Shown here: one piece after another, positions 1 to 10,619 of the stretch
Position numbering within the stretch: the stretch's first letter is position 1
Layout of the letters: every line of letters starts with the position of its first letter
Assembly: GCA_029204225.1 (NCBI GenBank)
Contig: CM055097.1
Location: 74,240,364-74,304,363 of the forward strand
Source of the DNA: Diphasiastrum complanatum
Taxonomy: Eukaryota; Streptophyta; Lycopodiopsida; Lycopodiales; Lycopodiaceae
Reading direction: 5' to 3'
Length of the DNA stretch: 64,000 nucleotides
Made by a program: the position numbers and the translations under genes
Notes under the pieces: generated by a model
Seen by the model: the letters and a program-made list of their open reading frames with translations, nothing else
What the model was told of the DNA's origin: nothing
Databases searched by the model: none

Positions 1-416
1 TTACGAATAGAGCCACAGCTGATCTAGAATTAAGCTATGAAAGCATCACATAAGCAAGACTTAACCCTAGAAAGCAGGAAAGAGAGAGATTAAGGAGGCT
101 ACAGAGAGAGATCAATATCATCAGCTGAATGACAAATGACACAGTTTCCCTACTTATAGCCAAGAGGAAGCCCTAAAAGGAAGCTTCCAGTGGCTAGGGC
201 CCAACTAGGAGGGATAATAGTGCGCCCTCCAAGAAGGCCCCCACTCTCCAGTAATATGTCCAAATGGCCTAATAATGAATAATAAGGCCAAAGGCCAACC
301 ATATAGTCTGAATGTCACTAATGAATAAAAAAGGGCCCAAGGCCTGCTTATGCATAAAGTAAAGTAACTGTAAATGTAAATGGACGCGGCGAATGTAATG
401 AGCCGAGTCCATAACT
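1..416 (-). mobile_element. LTR, minus orientation, cut by window edge
   Basis: This block is the reverse complement of 63542-63952, with scattered substitutions and small gaps. The right-hand copy is followed by a tRNA-Met-type primer binding site, so the unit is an LTR of about 410 bp. It runs from AGTTATGGAC to a TTTGTAAC-like end. A TATA-like CTATAAGTAG (TACTTATAGC on the plus strand, near 148-158) could be its promoter. The last one or two bases fall off the left edge, so I cannot tell a 5' LTR from a 3' or solo LTR. Its 5' edge directly abuts a gypsy RT remnant. Confidence 0.85.
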
Positions 417-1413
417 CCAGGTACAACACCTGTTTCTAAATCTCCGTATCGGGTCAGCCGAACAGAGGATGAAGAAATAACTAGGCAGTTAACAGATTAT
501 CTTGGGAAAGGCCAAATTCAAACCAGTAGTTCACCATGGGCCTCACCAGTCCTTTTGGTGAAAAAGAAAGAGGGGTCTATGCGTCTTTGCGTAGATTACA
601 AAGACCTCAATAAAGTCACAATAAAGAATAACTATCCTATGCCTCGGGCAGACGAGTTGTTTGATCAAGCTCGACGTGGCTAAATTTTTTCAGTAAAATA
701 GACCCATCAAAAATCGGGATATCATCAAGTCCGTATAAATATCGGAGGATTGTCTCGAAAACAGCCCTTTAGGACCTCGTCATGGTCATTATGAGTTTAA
801 GGTGATGCCCTTTGGGACCACAAATGCTCCAGCTACCTTTATGACCTTCATGACACAATGTCCTCAGACCATTACTTGGCGTAAGTTTGTAGTCGTATTT
901 TTAGATGACATCCGTGTCTCACCAGCAAAACGAGGAAGGAGCAGCGACGCGCGCGCGCACACCTCAGAAAGGTGTTTCCACTGCTCAGAAAGCATAAGCT
1001 TTATGCTAAACCAATCCAAGTGTGAATTCTTCATTGAAGAAGTAGCTATATTTGGGTCAACATTATTCTCGTCAGATGGGATTCAAATGGACCCAAATCA
1101 AGATTAAAGCCATACTCAGTTGGCTAAGACCTCAGAATATTTTGGAACTTCAGATCTTTCTTGGTTTGGGGGGATATTACAAAAGATTTGTCAAGGAATA
1201 TGTTAAGATAGCAGTTCTCATTATTTGCATGGTGCCAACTTTGAGGTCCTGACAGACCATGAAAGTCTCAGATACCTTTGCAATCAACCTAAGCTTAGAG
1301 GTCGGAAAAGCTCGTTGGGCAGAGTTGATGCAAGAGTTTGATATGTCTATCAGATATAGACGGGGGAAATTCAATACAGTAGCAGATGCCCTTAGCAGAA
1401 TAGGGCGCCCATG
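417..1413 (+). pseudogene. Ty3/gypsy reverse transcriptase-RNase H remnant
   Basis: Pieces in three frames give the usual gypsy order. They are a [13 protein letters not shown] entry, [26 protein letters not shown] (about 585-620), SGYHQVRI, KVMPFGTTNAPATF (800-840), the active-site box VVVFLDDI (about 888-912, normally YVDD or FLDD), LNQSKCEF and GGYYKRFV. A deletion removes most of RNase H and leaves DHESLRYL and ADALSR (to about 1400). Stops at about 680-710 and several frameshifts mean it cannot be translated. The 5' part of pol is replaced by the LTR at 1-416. A short insertion of CGCGCG-type sequence sits just after the active site (about 940-965). Confidence 0.9.
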
Positions 1414-1475
1414 CTCAAGTAGTTTTCATGTGATTGAAATCAGATTACATGCTTCAAATTTCATATTTTCTTCTT

Positions 1476-2485
1476 AGAGGAGGGCACCCATCTACCTTGA
1501 AGACAAATGTGTTTTTGACACATTTTTTAGTGGCTGAAATTTTTCGGTTTTTGAGCCTGGAAGAAGGTCTACCATCTGCTCCATTAAGCACATTGAGTGC
1601 ACACCCATTTTACCACAAAAGTTCTGGTTGTGGTTTTGGCTTCATTGGAGAGCCTGCATATTAGTTCGTATTCTATTTTTTCAGCAGAATACAACTACCT
1701 ATATCTTCTTATGAATGAGCTATTGCATGTGGTGTGATTGCAATCTATAGTGCTCATTAATTTGATCTTGCTGATTTTTTAGTAGTTTTTGGCCTGGAAT
1801 CTGTTTTTTCCCATCTACTTTAGCTGAATTTTCAAAATGGCTAAAGAATCTGAATCTATAGGTTCTTTGTTCAATGAAGATAGGGTTGATGGAACTAATT
1901 TCTCCTTGTGGTGCTACATGATCAAAAACCTCCTTATTGCTAAAGGTTTGTTTAAAGTTGTAAGTGGTGATGAAGAGAGGCCACCTAGTTTGGCACCTAC
2001 TACACCGTCAAGAGCTACTTCTTCAACACATGTGGAGGTGTCTTCCGAAGAACAAAAGAAGTGGGATCGACGTGACACACAAGCACATTCCGTCATTGCA
2101 TTATCAGTGAAGAGATCTATCCTTCCACATATTAGATCATGCAAGACTTCCAAAAGTGCTTGGAGACTCTTGCCAAGATGTTTCAAGTAAAGAATGCGGC
2201 AAAAGTGGTATATCTTCGAAATCAACTTTCTATCTTGAAGATGCAAGAAGGTGATTTGCTTACAAACCACTTGACGAAGATCAAGGATCTTCGAGAGGAG
2301 CTTCTTAGTATTGATGAGGTGATTGAGAACTCACAATTTGTATCTATTACTCTCAACTCTCTTCCTAATTCTTACCTTCCATTTGTGTCTTCATTGAGCA
2401 TTTCTCTTAGGGGACAACAAATCTCCTTCGACAAACTTGTTGGCTTACTTCTTCAAGAAAAGCAAACAAGGATCAACTTTGGTGA
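1476..2485 (+). pseudogene. Ty1/copia leader and gag remnant, copy 1
   Basis: An untranslated leader (1476-1836) is followed by a gag start at 1837 (MAKESESIGSLFNEDR). The gag is of the plant copia UBN2/DUF4219-like type: the nucleic-acid-binding coat protein of the retrotransposon particle. Recognisable blocks are DGTNFSLWCYMIKNLL, the GDEERPPS linker, KKWDRRDTQAHSVI, LAKMFQVKNAAKV and LRGQQISFDKLVGLLLQ. A frameshift near 2160 moves the second half into the frame of 2139-2603. The copy stops before any zinc knuckle, where a second copy's leader begins. The whole block is repeated in inverted orientation at about 3670-4680. Confidence 0.85.
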
Positions 2486-2945
2486 GATCTTTCGAAGTCT
2501 ACCTATTTGTGAGCATTCTGTTTTTTGTGCAGAAATCAGCCACCTATTTCATTACTTGTTGAGCAAATTGCATGTGGAGTATTGCAATCTATTGTGCTCA
2601 TAATTTCAACTATGAGGTTGCTACCCTTTGAGTAGATTTTGTCTTGGAAAGTCTATTTCCTATCTACTACAAGCTGATTTTTCTGTTATGGCTAAAGAAT
2701 CGAAGTCTATTGGTTCTTTATTTATTGAAGATAGGCTGGATGGCACAAACTATTCCTTGTGGTGCTACATGATAAAGAACCTTCTAATTGCTAAAGGTTT
2801 GTGGGAAGTAGTTAATGGTGACGAAGAGAGGCCGCCTACCTTGGCACCTATTACACCATCTAGAACAACTACTTCTTCAACTACGGAGGTATCTTCCGAT
2901 GAGCAAAAGAAGTGGGATCGACGAAATGCACAAACACACTTTTGT
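2486..2945 (+). pseudogene. Ty1/copia leader and gag remnant, copy 2
   Basis: A second copy of the same family starts with about 200 bp of leader, including the GCATGTGGAGTATTGCAATC block that parallels 1713-1745. The gag start is at 2686 (MAKESKSIGSLFIEDRLDGTNY). It diverges from copy 1 (for example WEVVNGDEERPPT), so it is a separate lineage rather than a recent duplicate. The frame runs about 86 codons to HTHFC and stops at 2946, having lost the rest of gag. It sits directly behind copy 1 and before the inverted junction at 3033-3092. Confidence 0.8.
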
Positions 2946-3003
2946 TAAGCAATCTACTGTTCATATTGGCTGTCCACAAGTTTCTACAAGAGGGTCATCT
3001 AAC

Positions 3004-3128
3004 CATCTCTCTCTTCTCTTTGAGAATACTTTGTGTTAATGAATAGTCTTGATACCATGTAGGAATCCAGAATCAAGACTATTCATTAACACTATAAGGT
3101 CATCTCTCTCTTCTCTTTGAAAATACTT
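3004..3128. repeat. Inverted repeat with copia LTR-end/PBS, flanked by direct repeats
   Basis: Two perfect 20-bp arms (3033-3052 and 3073-3092) face each other across a 20-bp spacer. On the minus strand the spacer reads as an LTR end in CTACA followed by TGGTATCAAGAC (3046-3057), close to the initiator-tRNA-Met primer site TGGTATCAGAGC. Outside the arms is a direct repeat of about 27 bp (3004-3030 and 3101-3127, one mismatch). A leader fragment has therefore been copied in both orientations around a primer-site junction. Confidence 0.75.
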
Positions 3129-3305
3129 AATGAGGGGTATAGATCCAATGCCTTCAATTGGATAGGAGATGTTGTCAACACCTTGAACCTTGCTTCCATC
3201 TTTGATTTTCATAAGCTTTGTGAAGACGTCTCTATGGTGAGTCATATGGCGTGTAGTTCCGCTATCAATCACCCAATCAATGGAAGAAAAATCAGCAACC
3301 TGCAA
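3129..3305 (-). pseudogene. Ty1/copia aspartic protease fragment
   Basis: On the minus strand the frame contains DWVIDSGTTRHMTHHRDVFTKL, the retropepsin-like start of copia pol with the catalytic D-S-G box, followed by GSKVQGVDNISYPIEGIGSIPL. In an intact element this protease cuts the Gag-Pol polyprotein. After IPL the frame runs into the rearranged leader repeat near 3128 and is lost, so integrase, RT and RNase H are missing. It lies directly downstream of the minus-strand gag at 3345-4316 and is the same element. Confidence 0.85.
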
Positions 3306-3344
3306 AGCTGAAGTAGTGCTGTTTTCTGCTAAAAAACCAGCAAG

Positions 3345-4316
3345 TCAAAAAGTGGTAGAAATCTCATTTTGATTAGAAATGAGATTGTTAGTGACAAAAG
3401 CAAAATCACCATTGAAAGAATCATCCTCCTTTTGATGTTCTAATGAAATCATGGCTGTATTTGTATCAATACTTTTCTCTTTATCCTTAGTAAGCTTCTT
3501 CCTACATTCCTTTATGTGGTGTCCAAACTTTTTACGATAATGGCACTTACCCTTCTTTTTGGATCCTTGATCTTGGCCTTCCTTGGATTTTTGATCCTTG
3601 GAAGAAGAAGGCTTACCTTTCCACTTGCCCTTGCCTTTGCCTTTGGTGAAGAAGGCTTGATCTTCTTGTTCACCAAAATTAATTCTTGTTTGCTCTTCTT
3701 GGAGAAGTAAGCCAACAAGCTCTTCAAAGGAGATTTGTTGTCCCCTAAGAGATATGCTTAAAGTAGACACAAATGGAACTTCAATGAGGAAGTGAATTAA
3801 GAGTAATTGAAACAAATTGAGAGTTCTCGACAATTTCGTCAATGCTAAGAAGCTCTTCACGAAGATCCTTGATCTTCATTAAGTGATTTGAAAGCGTATC
3901 ACCCTCTTGCATCTTCAATGTTGAGAGTTGATTACGTAGAAAAAGCACTTTCGCCGTATTCTTCACTTGGAACATCTTGGCAAGTACTTCCCAAGCACTC
4001 TTGGAAGTCTTGCATGATCGAATGTGAGGTAGGATTGATCTCTTCACGGATAGTGCTATGACCGAATGTGCTTGTGCGTCACATCGATCCCACTTCTTTT
4101 GTTCTTCGGAAGACACCTCCACATGTGTTGAAGAAGTAGCTCTTGACGGTGTAGTAGGTGCCAAACTAGGTGGCCTCTCTTCATCATTACTTACAACTTC
4201 AAACAAACCTTTAGCAATAAGGAGATTTTTTATCATGTAACACCACAAGGAGAAATTAGTTCCATCCACCTATCTTCATTGAACAAAGAACCTATAGATT
4301 CAGATTCTTTAGCCAT
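3345..4316 (-). pseudogene. Ty1/copia gag with damaged zinc knuckle (minus)
   Basis: The gag starts at 4316 (MAKESESIGSLFNEDR) and reads leftwards. Frameshifts near 4270 and near 3800 split it into three frames. Order of blocks: DGTNFSLWCYMIKNLL, DEERPPS, KKWDRCDAQAHSVI, LAKMFQVKNTAKV, LRGQQISFEELVGLLLQEEQ, a Lys/Gly-rich stretch, then the zinc knuckle CHYRKKFGHHIKEC (about 3495-3540). The CCHC consensus needs Cys at the fourth position; here it is Arg (TGT to CGT), so zinc binding should fail. It mirrors the plus-strand copy at 1837-2485, and its upstream leader (4317-4680) mirrors 1476-1836. Confidence 0.88.
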
Positions 4317-4680
4317 TTCTGAAAATTCAGCTAATAGTAGATGGGAAAAACAGATTCCAGGCCAAAATCTACTAAAAAATCAGCAAGATCAAAGCTGAAT
4401 TAATGAGCACTATAGATTGCAATACACCACATGCAATAGCTCATTCACAAGAAGATATAGGTGGCTGTATTCTGCTGAAAAAACAAAATACTAACTAATA
4501 TGCAGGCTTCCAATGAAGCCAAAATCACAACCCAAACTTTTGTGGTAAAATGGTGTGCACTCAATGTGCTAATGGAGCAGATGGTAGGACCTTCTTCCAG
4601 GCTCAAAAACAGAAAAATTTCAGCCACTAAAAATGTGTCAAAAACACATTTGTCTTCAAGGTAGATGGGCGCCCTCCTCC
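4317..4680 (-). mobile_element. Copia leader region, minus copy
   Basis: Reverse complement of 1476-1836 with a few percent difference. It covers the segment between the missing LTR/PBS and the gag start. No open reading frame of its own; minus-strand frames here are shadows. Confidence 0.7.
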
Positions 4681-4945
4681 ACGCTCGATTTGGTTGCCTA
4701 CAGCTCAATGTCAACAATTGCAAAAAATCAAGCCTACACTTACCAAATTGGTCATTTCGTTCTCCACGAAGCTCAGACCCACCAGGCACCGTGCACACCA
4801 CCTCCGTATGGCCGAGTAGATGCCTGCCAATTATTCACTTGCGAAGATTGGACGCCCACAGCTCTCAGAAAAAAAATTTGCCTCCTCCACTGCTGGCGCG
4901 GTTCTGTCCGCGAGGAGGCCGCCTGAAATCGAGTTCCTAGTTTTT
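4681..4945. other. Unassigned sequence
   Basis: A somewhat GC-richer stretch with overlapping short frames on both strands and no recognisable domain. It lies between the copia leader and the palindrome cluster. I see no supported gene. Confidence 0.3.
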
Positions 4946-5005
4946 GAATCGCGATTCGCAGAATCGCGATTCCCAAATCGCGAAGCTAGCGAATCGCGAT
5001 TCGCT
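4946..5005. repeat. Cluster of GAATCGCGATTC palindromes
   Basis: The perfect 12-bp palindrome GAATCGCGATTC occurs at 4946-4957, 4961-4972 and 4991-5002, with a half site AATCGCG at 4976-4982. The last one extends to an 18-bp perfect palindrome (4988-5005). The word contains two TCGCGA-type CpG pairs, which is striking in AT-rich surroundings. It may be the subterminal part of a small DNA transposon, but I could not find a matching far end. Confidence 0.7.
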
Positions 5006-5289
5006 GCAATTATGATATATATATATACATAAGCTAGGGACCCCCGGATGCGAACACGCGTCCGGACAATGTTTTATAGCTGAAACAATATTTTATGCTA
5101 GGCGGCTGAAAACCATAACCGTTGAAGCAACTATCTCATGTGCAATATGGTTTAAACGTCCAACTGATATTAAGATTGACACATTTAGATTGACACCTAT
5201 CAAACACACCCATCGTGGTTTGTATAAAAACAACTATGCGCCAAATGTTTCAGAAACAATTAAGCACCAAACTGGATAATAAGCATGAC

Positions 5290-5292
<3 letters not shown>

Positions 5293-5383
<91 letters not shown>
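5293..5383. repeat. (TC)n microsatellite, about 91 bp
   Basis: Pure TC dinucleotide tract. The LINE fragment follows it with only a short bridge. The region 5006-5292 before it has no gene that I can support. Confidence 0.98.
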
Positions 5384-5385
<2 letters not shown>

Positions 5386-6056
5386 GTGGTGGTACCGGTT
5401 GCAGGCTAGGGGACATCTTGATTGCTATCCTTCTTTATGTCGATGACATGGTATTGGTCTCACCGACCAGAGAGGGTCTACAGAGACAGTTGGACTGCTT
5501 ACATGCATTTTGCACCAGATGGGGCCTAGGGGTGAACATTGGGAAGACTAGGGTTATGGTCTTCAACACTTCTCGAGCATTCATGCAGCGACAGGTTCTA
5601 GAGGTGGTCCCTTCTTATACATACCTGGGGATCCTTTTCTCGGGTCCTACTTTTAGTATGAGACAGGCCGCTACCACGCGACTGGGGAAGGGGCATGCCT
5701 CCCTTGTTCAGCTAGAGCGATTTTGTTTCAGGAAGTCCATCCAGGATGCTCGCAGTAAGTGTCGCCTCTTTGATATCATTGTCACCCCCACGGCTCTATA
5801 TGCGGCAGAGGCATGGTGCACGGGCCTCCCCTCTTCACACTGGGCCAGCCTTTCACGATTACAGACCACCATGCTAGCTCGGTTGATTCGAGCAAAGCCT
5901 TCTGTCCCACATGAGATTCTTTTGGCCGAGTTTGCAGTTCCACCTATACAGATCGAGGCACAGCTCTTTAGCTCATTACCTATATTCAGAGGATACAGGC
6001 ACTGCCAGAGATAGACAGACGATACATACAGATTGCACTTTCATCCTCACAGGGCC
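5384..6056 (+). pseudogene. 5'-truncated LINE reverse transcriptase
   Basis: The frame opens with GDILIAILLYVDDMVLVS, the palm active site of a plant non-LTR (LINE) reverse transcriptase. WGLGVNIGKTRVMVFN, YTYLGILF, the helical DARSKCRLFD region, TALYAAEAWCTGLP and LIRAKPSVPHEILLAEF follow. These are the C-terminal part of RT and the connector beyond it. Everything N-terminal (endonuclease, fingers) is missing, as expected from incomplete target-primed reverse transcription. A frameshift near 5970 moves the tail into a frame reading LITYIQRIQALPEIDRRYIQIAL to about 6055. The break point lies a few bases beyond the (TC)n tract. Confidence 0.88.
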
Positions 6057-6925
6057 TTCATGATCAGGGTTAACATATTGCAAACGCACATTATACATTT
6101 TCTCTCTTTGAATGTCCGATTAAAGTCAAACTTTGACCTTTTACGAAGAGGAAAGGAAATCCTAACCTGTGCATTACTTATTAGAGGACCACGATATACA
6201 TTATTTCTTAAGAAACATGTAACCTTCTCACCATTGGTCATTGCTAAGGAATTTTCTATGATCAAGCATGGTCCGTTACTTATTTATAGTCGTCCCATTG
6301 ATGGGTTTTTCAAAATTGTGCCACATCCTTTACTATTCCTTCATAACACCATCTCAACCTCTTCAAGCATCATGTTTGACCTAAAAATGAAGAGTAATTA
6401 TTTTTTGTCTAGTAGTTATCATAAATGAAACGATTAAAATTAACAACAATTTCTCCCATGATGCAAGGCAATAAGTTTGGTTAATAAGTTGTACAAAGAT
6501 CTTGTCATTCAACAAAGGAAACAAAGTGGCACAAGCAAAAATCTTATTTACATAAGAATCAACTTGGATGTCATAAAGTTTAGGGATTCAAACCTGTTCA
6601 AATATGAGTAGTCCACTTTGTGATGTCAAATAGCTGCTGTAAATGGCACGTTGAAATTCCTCATATATGTAGCTCAAAACACGTGAAAATGGTGTATTCA
6701 TTTCACGCATCTCACACAAAATCTGATACAAAACCCCATAAAGTGAACTAGTCACTCTTTCGAAGTTTTGCACGATCTAGTCATTGAGATGAGACTTTCA
6801 TTGTCATCTATTTATATTTAATTTTTTTTTGTGAGGTCAGTTATATTCAATCATTGTGTAAATTAAACAAGAACACATAGAGGTGAAAAATCTATGAGAA
6901 TGTAAACATAGTATAGATGCATCAC
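6057..6925. other. No gene recognised
   Basis: AT-rich sequence with short frames on both strands (for example a plus frame ending at 6428) that match nothing I recognise. It may include the LINE 3' untranslated region near its start. Confidence 0.3.
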
Positions 6926-7747
6926 ATTCCAAAACGTAGAGATCCAATCACGTTCCGGAACACTCGTTCCCAAACGTTCCAGAAATTTTGGAATGTTCCA
7001 TTCCAGAAAAGTAGTTTTTTTTTCCCCGGTTTTTTTTGTAAATTTTTTTAGATGTCTTAGAAAAGAAAAATAGCCATAAAAAGAACATGTTACAAACTTT
7101 AATTTTATTGACAATATTATATAGATGTGCAAAAGAAAGATAATACAATGACTAATATTCTAATGATTGTAACATATACTTATGCAAATTTTCAATAGTC
7201 CTATTCACTGTGCACAAATTTTAGCAAACTAGTGACATTTATGAGCTAGATTTCCAAAACAGATTTATACTTTTAGCAAAATTTTCAATAGGACTAATTG
7301 AGATCAATTCCAAGACCTTTGAATTGCCATTCTTTGTGACTATGCTCGAGCATCCATCTCTTCTAGGATAAAATAGCAAATGATGATGTTGCCAGCATAA
7401 TAAGAAAATATTTAGAATCTACAGTATTTTTTGTCTACATTATTTTTTGTAGCTCCTATTTGTAATATAGGTAAATATGTCAAGTAGGTAGTATACTTGA
7501 TGAGAAAATTGTTTGATGCTTTTTACATAGAGATCACTCGAACTTGACGACTGTCATAGTCAACAATATCAATTTTGCTGGTTGACATGGGCATTAAAAT
7601 TCATACAACTTATAGCAAAGCACAATAGGATGTTGACCTTTCCCTTGCTAACTTCAAAATTGCTATGTCTCTCGGAATGGCGTTCCGGAGGCATAGGGTT
7701 CCAGAATGAGTGTTCCGGAACACAACGTTTTGGAACGTCGGAACCCT
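6926..7747. mobile_element. Fold-back element with TTCCGGAA-rich ends
   Basis: The two ends (6926-7012 and 7673-7747) are imperfect inverted repeats of about 75-85 bp, both rich in GTTCCGGAAC-type palindromes and TTCCA words. They share the order ATTCCAAAACG, then GTTCCGGAACACTCGTTCC, then CCATTCC when one end is reverse-complemented. The 660-bp middle has no convincing coding capacity. I did not find a clean target-site duplication, so the exact borders are uncertain. A non-autonomous DNA transposon (MITE or fold-back) is the most economical reading. Confidence 0.55.
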
Positions 7748-10600
7748 AAAAAAAAACTTTATACATTGTCTAGATACATGGTATTCTTATGCCTGGTTCT
7801 CTCTTATAACTATGGTGCTGCTCAGTGAATCCGTGGACTGATTGACACTATTATGAAGTAGCAAAAGTTTTTCTTCAATGGAGAAATGGAAAAATTGAAC
7901 CGAAAATAGTAAGAACCTGATTGCAAACACGTGTACGATATGCATGTGGTTCCAGCGAATAGTTTGCAGATGTTGACGGTAGTGCTTTTTCCCCACCTTG
8001 TCCCAGCAACTCTGTCAGTTTCACCTGATAGTATCAAGTGTAAGGTACAAAAATATCTTAAACTGTGTGCCATTCCAAACTCTCCTTTGAAGCAAAGTAT
8101 TGTCAAAGAGTTTGATTCAACTATCATGCTACATGCTTTTCATCCAAGGCATCTTTATGTGATTCAAACATTCATACAAAATTGGAACTTTTGAAGCCTT
8201 CGACATTCCAAAAGCTTGTCTTAATACTATGTTCATCAATGTTGATACTTAGGTAATAGAGGACCCTTAACCAAGTTGTGTAAAACTAGGTATGCCGAAA
8301 TATGGTTCAATATACTAGCTAAGTCCAATGAATCCCAATTATGCGTAAGTGCAAATCCAACAAATACTATCTTAGGTAAGGGGCTAGTTCTAAGGGATAA
8401 TTTCTTGGATAATCCAAAATGAACTCACAAATATACAATAAGAAAATTGAAATTGAGAAGAGCGATAGAATGATTGCATAGTTACAATGAATCCTGATTC
8501 TAAGAGTTTCGAGCCTTCTTGAAACTTTTTGATTTGATGCAATCATGCAAGATTCAAATGTTCGTTTTACTCTAAGAAATTGTCTGGATTTTCTTCGAAT
8601 GATATCATATTAATGTAAAGTATGAAAAGTCTACACTTAAGAACGTATAATCTTTGCTGTCTAAGAGCTAACACCAAGGTCCAAGGTTCCTTAATGGAAA
8701 ATATATGTTCTGAAACACGTGATGCTTACCATGTCTAAGAGAGATAGCTTCATAGAGTAATTTTGAGTGAAACTAAGGAAATTGAGTGGTGTTATGAACA
8801 AAATCACACCTAAAGCATGCTAGTGAAAACATCAACAGTAAATGACCAAGCACATCGCTAAACCAACTAAGAACATTGTATGAACATCAATATTTTCCCC
8901 AATGGCAGTGATCAAAGATCTCTGTAAAGAACTAATGGTAAAGCTATTTTTAGAACCTTCTTAAGGTATAACTCAACAAGATCCAAACTAGGTCATAGAA
9001 ACACTAAATATTTGGACATTAGTTTCACCTCCCAATGATAGAGCTCAATCCAAGCTTACCGTCAAGAATCAAGCCTAGGAGTCAATCCCAAACAACATGC
9101 TAAATTGATCCTCTCAAGGGTAGCCTTCGTGTCCCATGATCTCCAAGCTTGTCCTATAGCTCAAGCCATATTGATCAGGATGTGTCAATCGATGCCCAAG
9201 CACTCTCTTATATAGCATTGGCCCACACCATATTGACTCTCCATGCATGCCCTCTCTAGTAGTCCTATAACTATTCTCAAGTCCTAAATTCTAGTTACGG
9301 CCTGAACTCGAGGAAAGACCAATGGATATCATCCAAAGACTTATACTGATATGGACATCTGCCAAATGATGTTGTGCTTGCACAATAAAATCACAAGAAT
9401 TAGCAAAAACAGATGATAAAGTGAACGAAACATCATCAAGCGATGGTGGTATACCTAGTAGAATGGATAGGCACCAATGGCCAGGAGAAAAGGAGACACA
9501 ACTGTGCTGCTATTAATGGAACAATTGCATTTCCATGGAAAAAGTAGCAAATGAAAGTACCCTTGGATGTCTTGGAGCCCATGTGCTGCTCACGATCTAC
9601 ACCTCTTGGTTGAGGACATAGCAAAACTACCATGGGTGAAGGACGTGCTAGAGACAATGTGATGGCTCACTTTACCTTTGTGTTGATGTTTTGATCTTTA
9701 TTTTGATTAAGTACTTAGCATTACAGGATCAGAAATGTCGATTCTGTTATAGAAATAAGTTTTAGGAGTTTTTTAGCTACTCTGGAATTTCTCAGTATAA
9801 ATCAATGTGGATCAAATTTAGGAAATCGATTCAGGGTCGGAAACTGAAATTCGATACTAGCGGTAGTTAGGCAGTTACAGAAGTTATTTTCTAGATAGAC
9901 TCAGCCGCGAGGCTATAAAGAGCCGTTGTACTCTCATTTATGTTCGAAATGGAATGAAATAGAGAAGTTGTTAAGTGTTCTATTCTTGTTGTTGGATGGT
10001 TCTCTGTCTCTCATTGCTTCTCATTTCTGGGATTCTGCTTATTACTTGTTGTTCATTAAGTAATATCTCTTTATTATTATTTAAGTGTTCATTGGTGTAC
10101 AATGGAGTGAATGTATGGTTCAGTACACAGATCTACTAATCTAAATCAGGCTAAAGCAAGTATCACGTTGTTTTCTGTCAAGTACATTTATGTGTTTGCT
10201 GATCATGAAAGTAGGATGAGAGGAGATGTTGATTCTCCAAATCATTAGAGTTCTTGCTTAACTACTGAATCGATCCAGAGAATACATAACATGGGAACCA
10301 TATGAAAATTAATGTTGTTGCCTGTGCAATCGGTTGGTTAATCAATAATGGACAGCGCTATTCATGCAAAGTTGATTGTATGAGAATGGTAGATGAATTG
10401 GAAATGTTATATTATTCAATATTAGATATGAATCATTTAAAATTGAATATATGGTGGTACTAGCAACCATCGTAAACATCTGTTGATGACCAGTTAATTA
10501 TCTATTTCGCTACATAAGATCTTTATACAAAGTAATATCATATATTTTGATCCTTTCGGGAAACGATATCATTTTGATTGATGGCAGGTTTGCATTTGTC
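7748..10600. other. Long stretch without a supported gene
   Basis: AT-rich. The frames at 7931-8194 (plus) and 9436-9657 (minus) are short and show no domain. A stretch near 9900-9960 (GAGGCTATAAAGAGCCGTTG followed by TGTACTCTC) looks like the core promoter and start region of an LTR, but I could not find a partner copy. I therefore leave it as a possible solo LTR or decayed LTR. Confidence 0.3.
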
Positions 10601-10619
10601 TTCATACTCCAAAAGCAAT

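Noticed and set aside
5234-5416. Arg-Glu repeat protein on the minus strand
   Set aside because: It is only the translation of a (TC)n tract; the same applies to frames at 31581-31817, 53634-53843 and 58940-59125.
7931-8194. 87-codon plus frame
   Set aside because: No recognisable domain, overlapped by minus frames, and isolated in AT-rich sequence.
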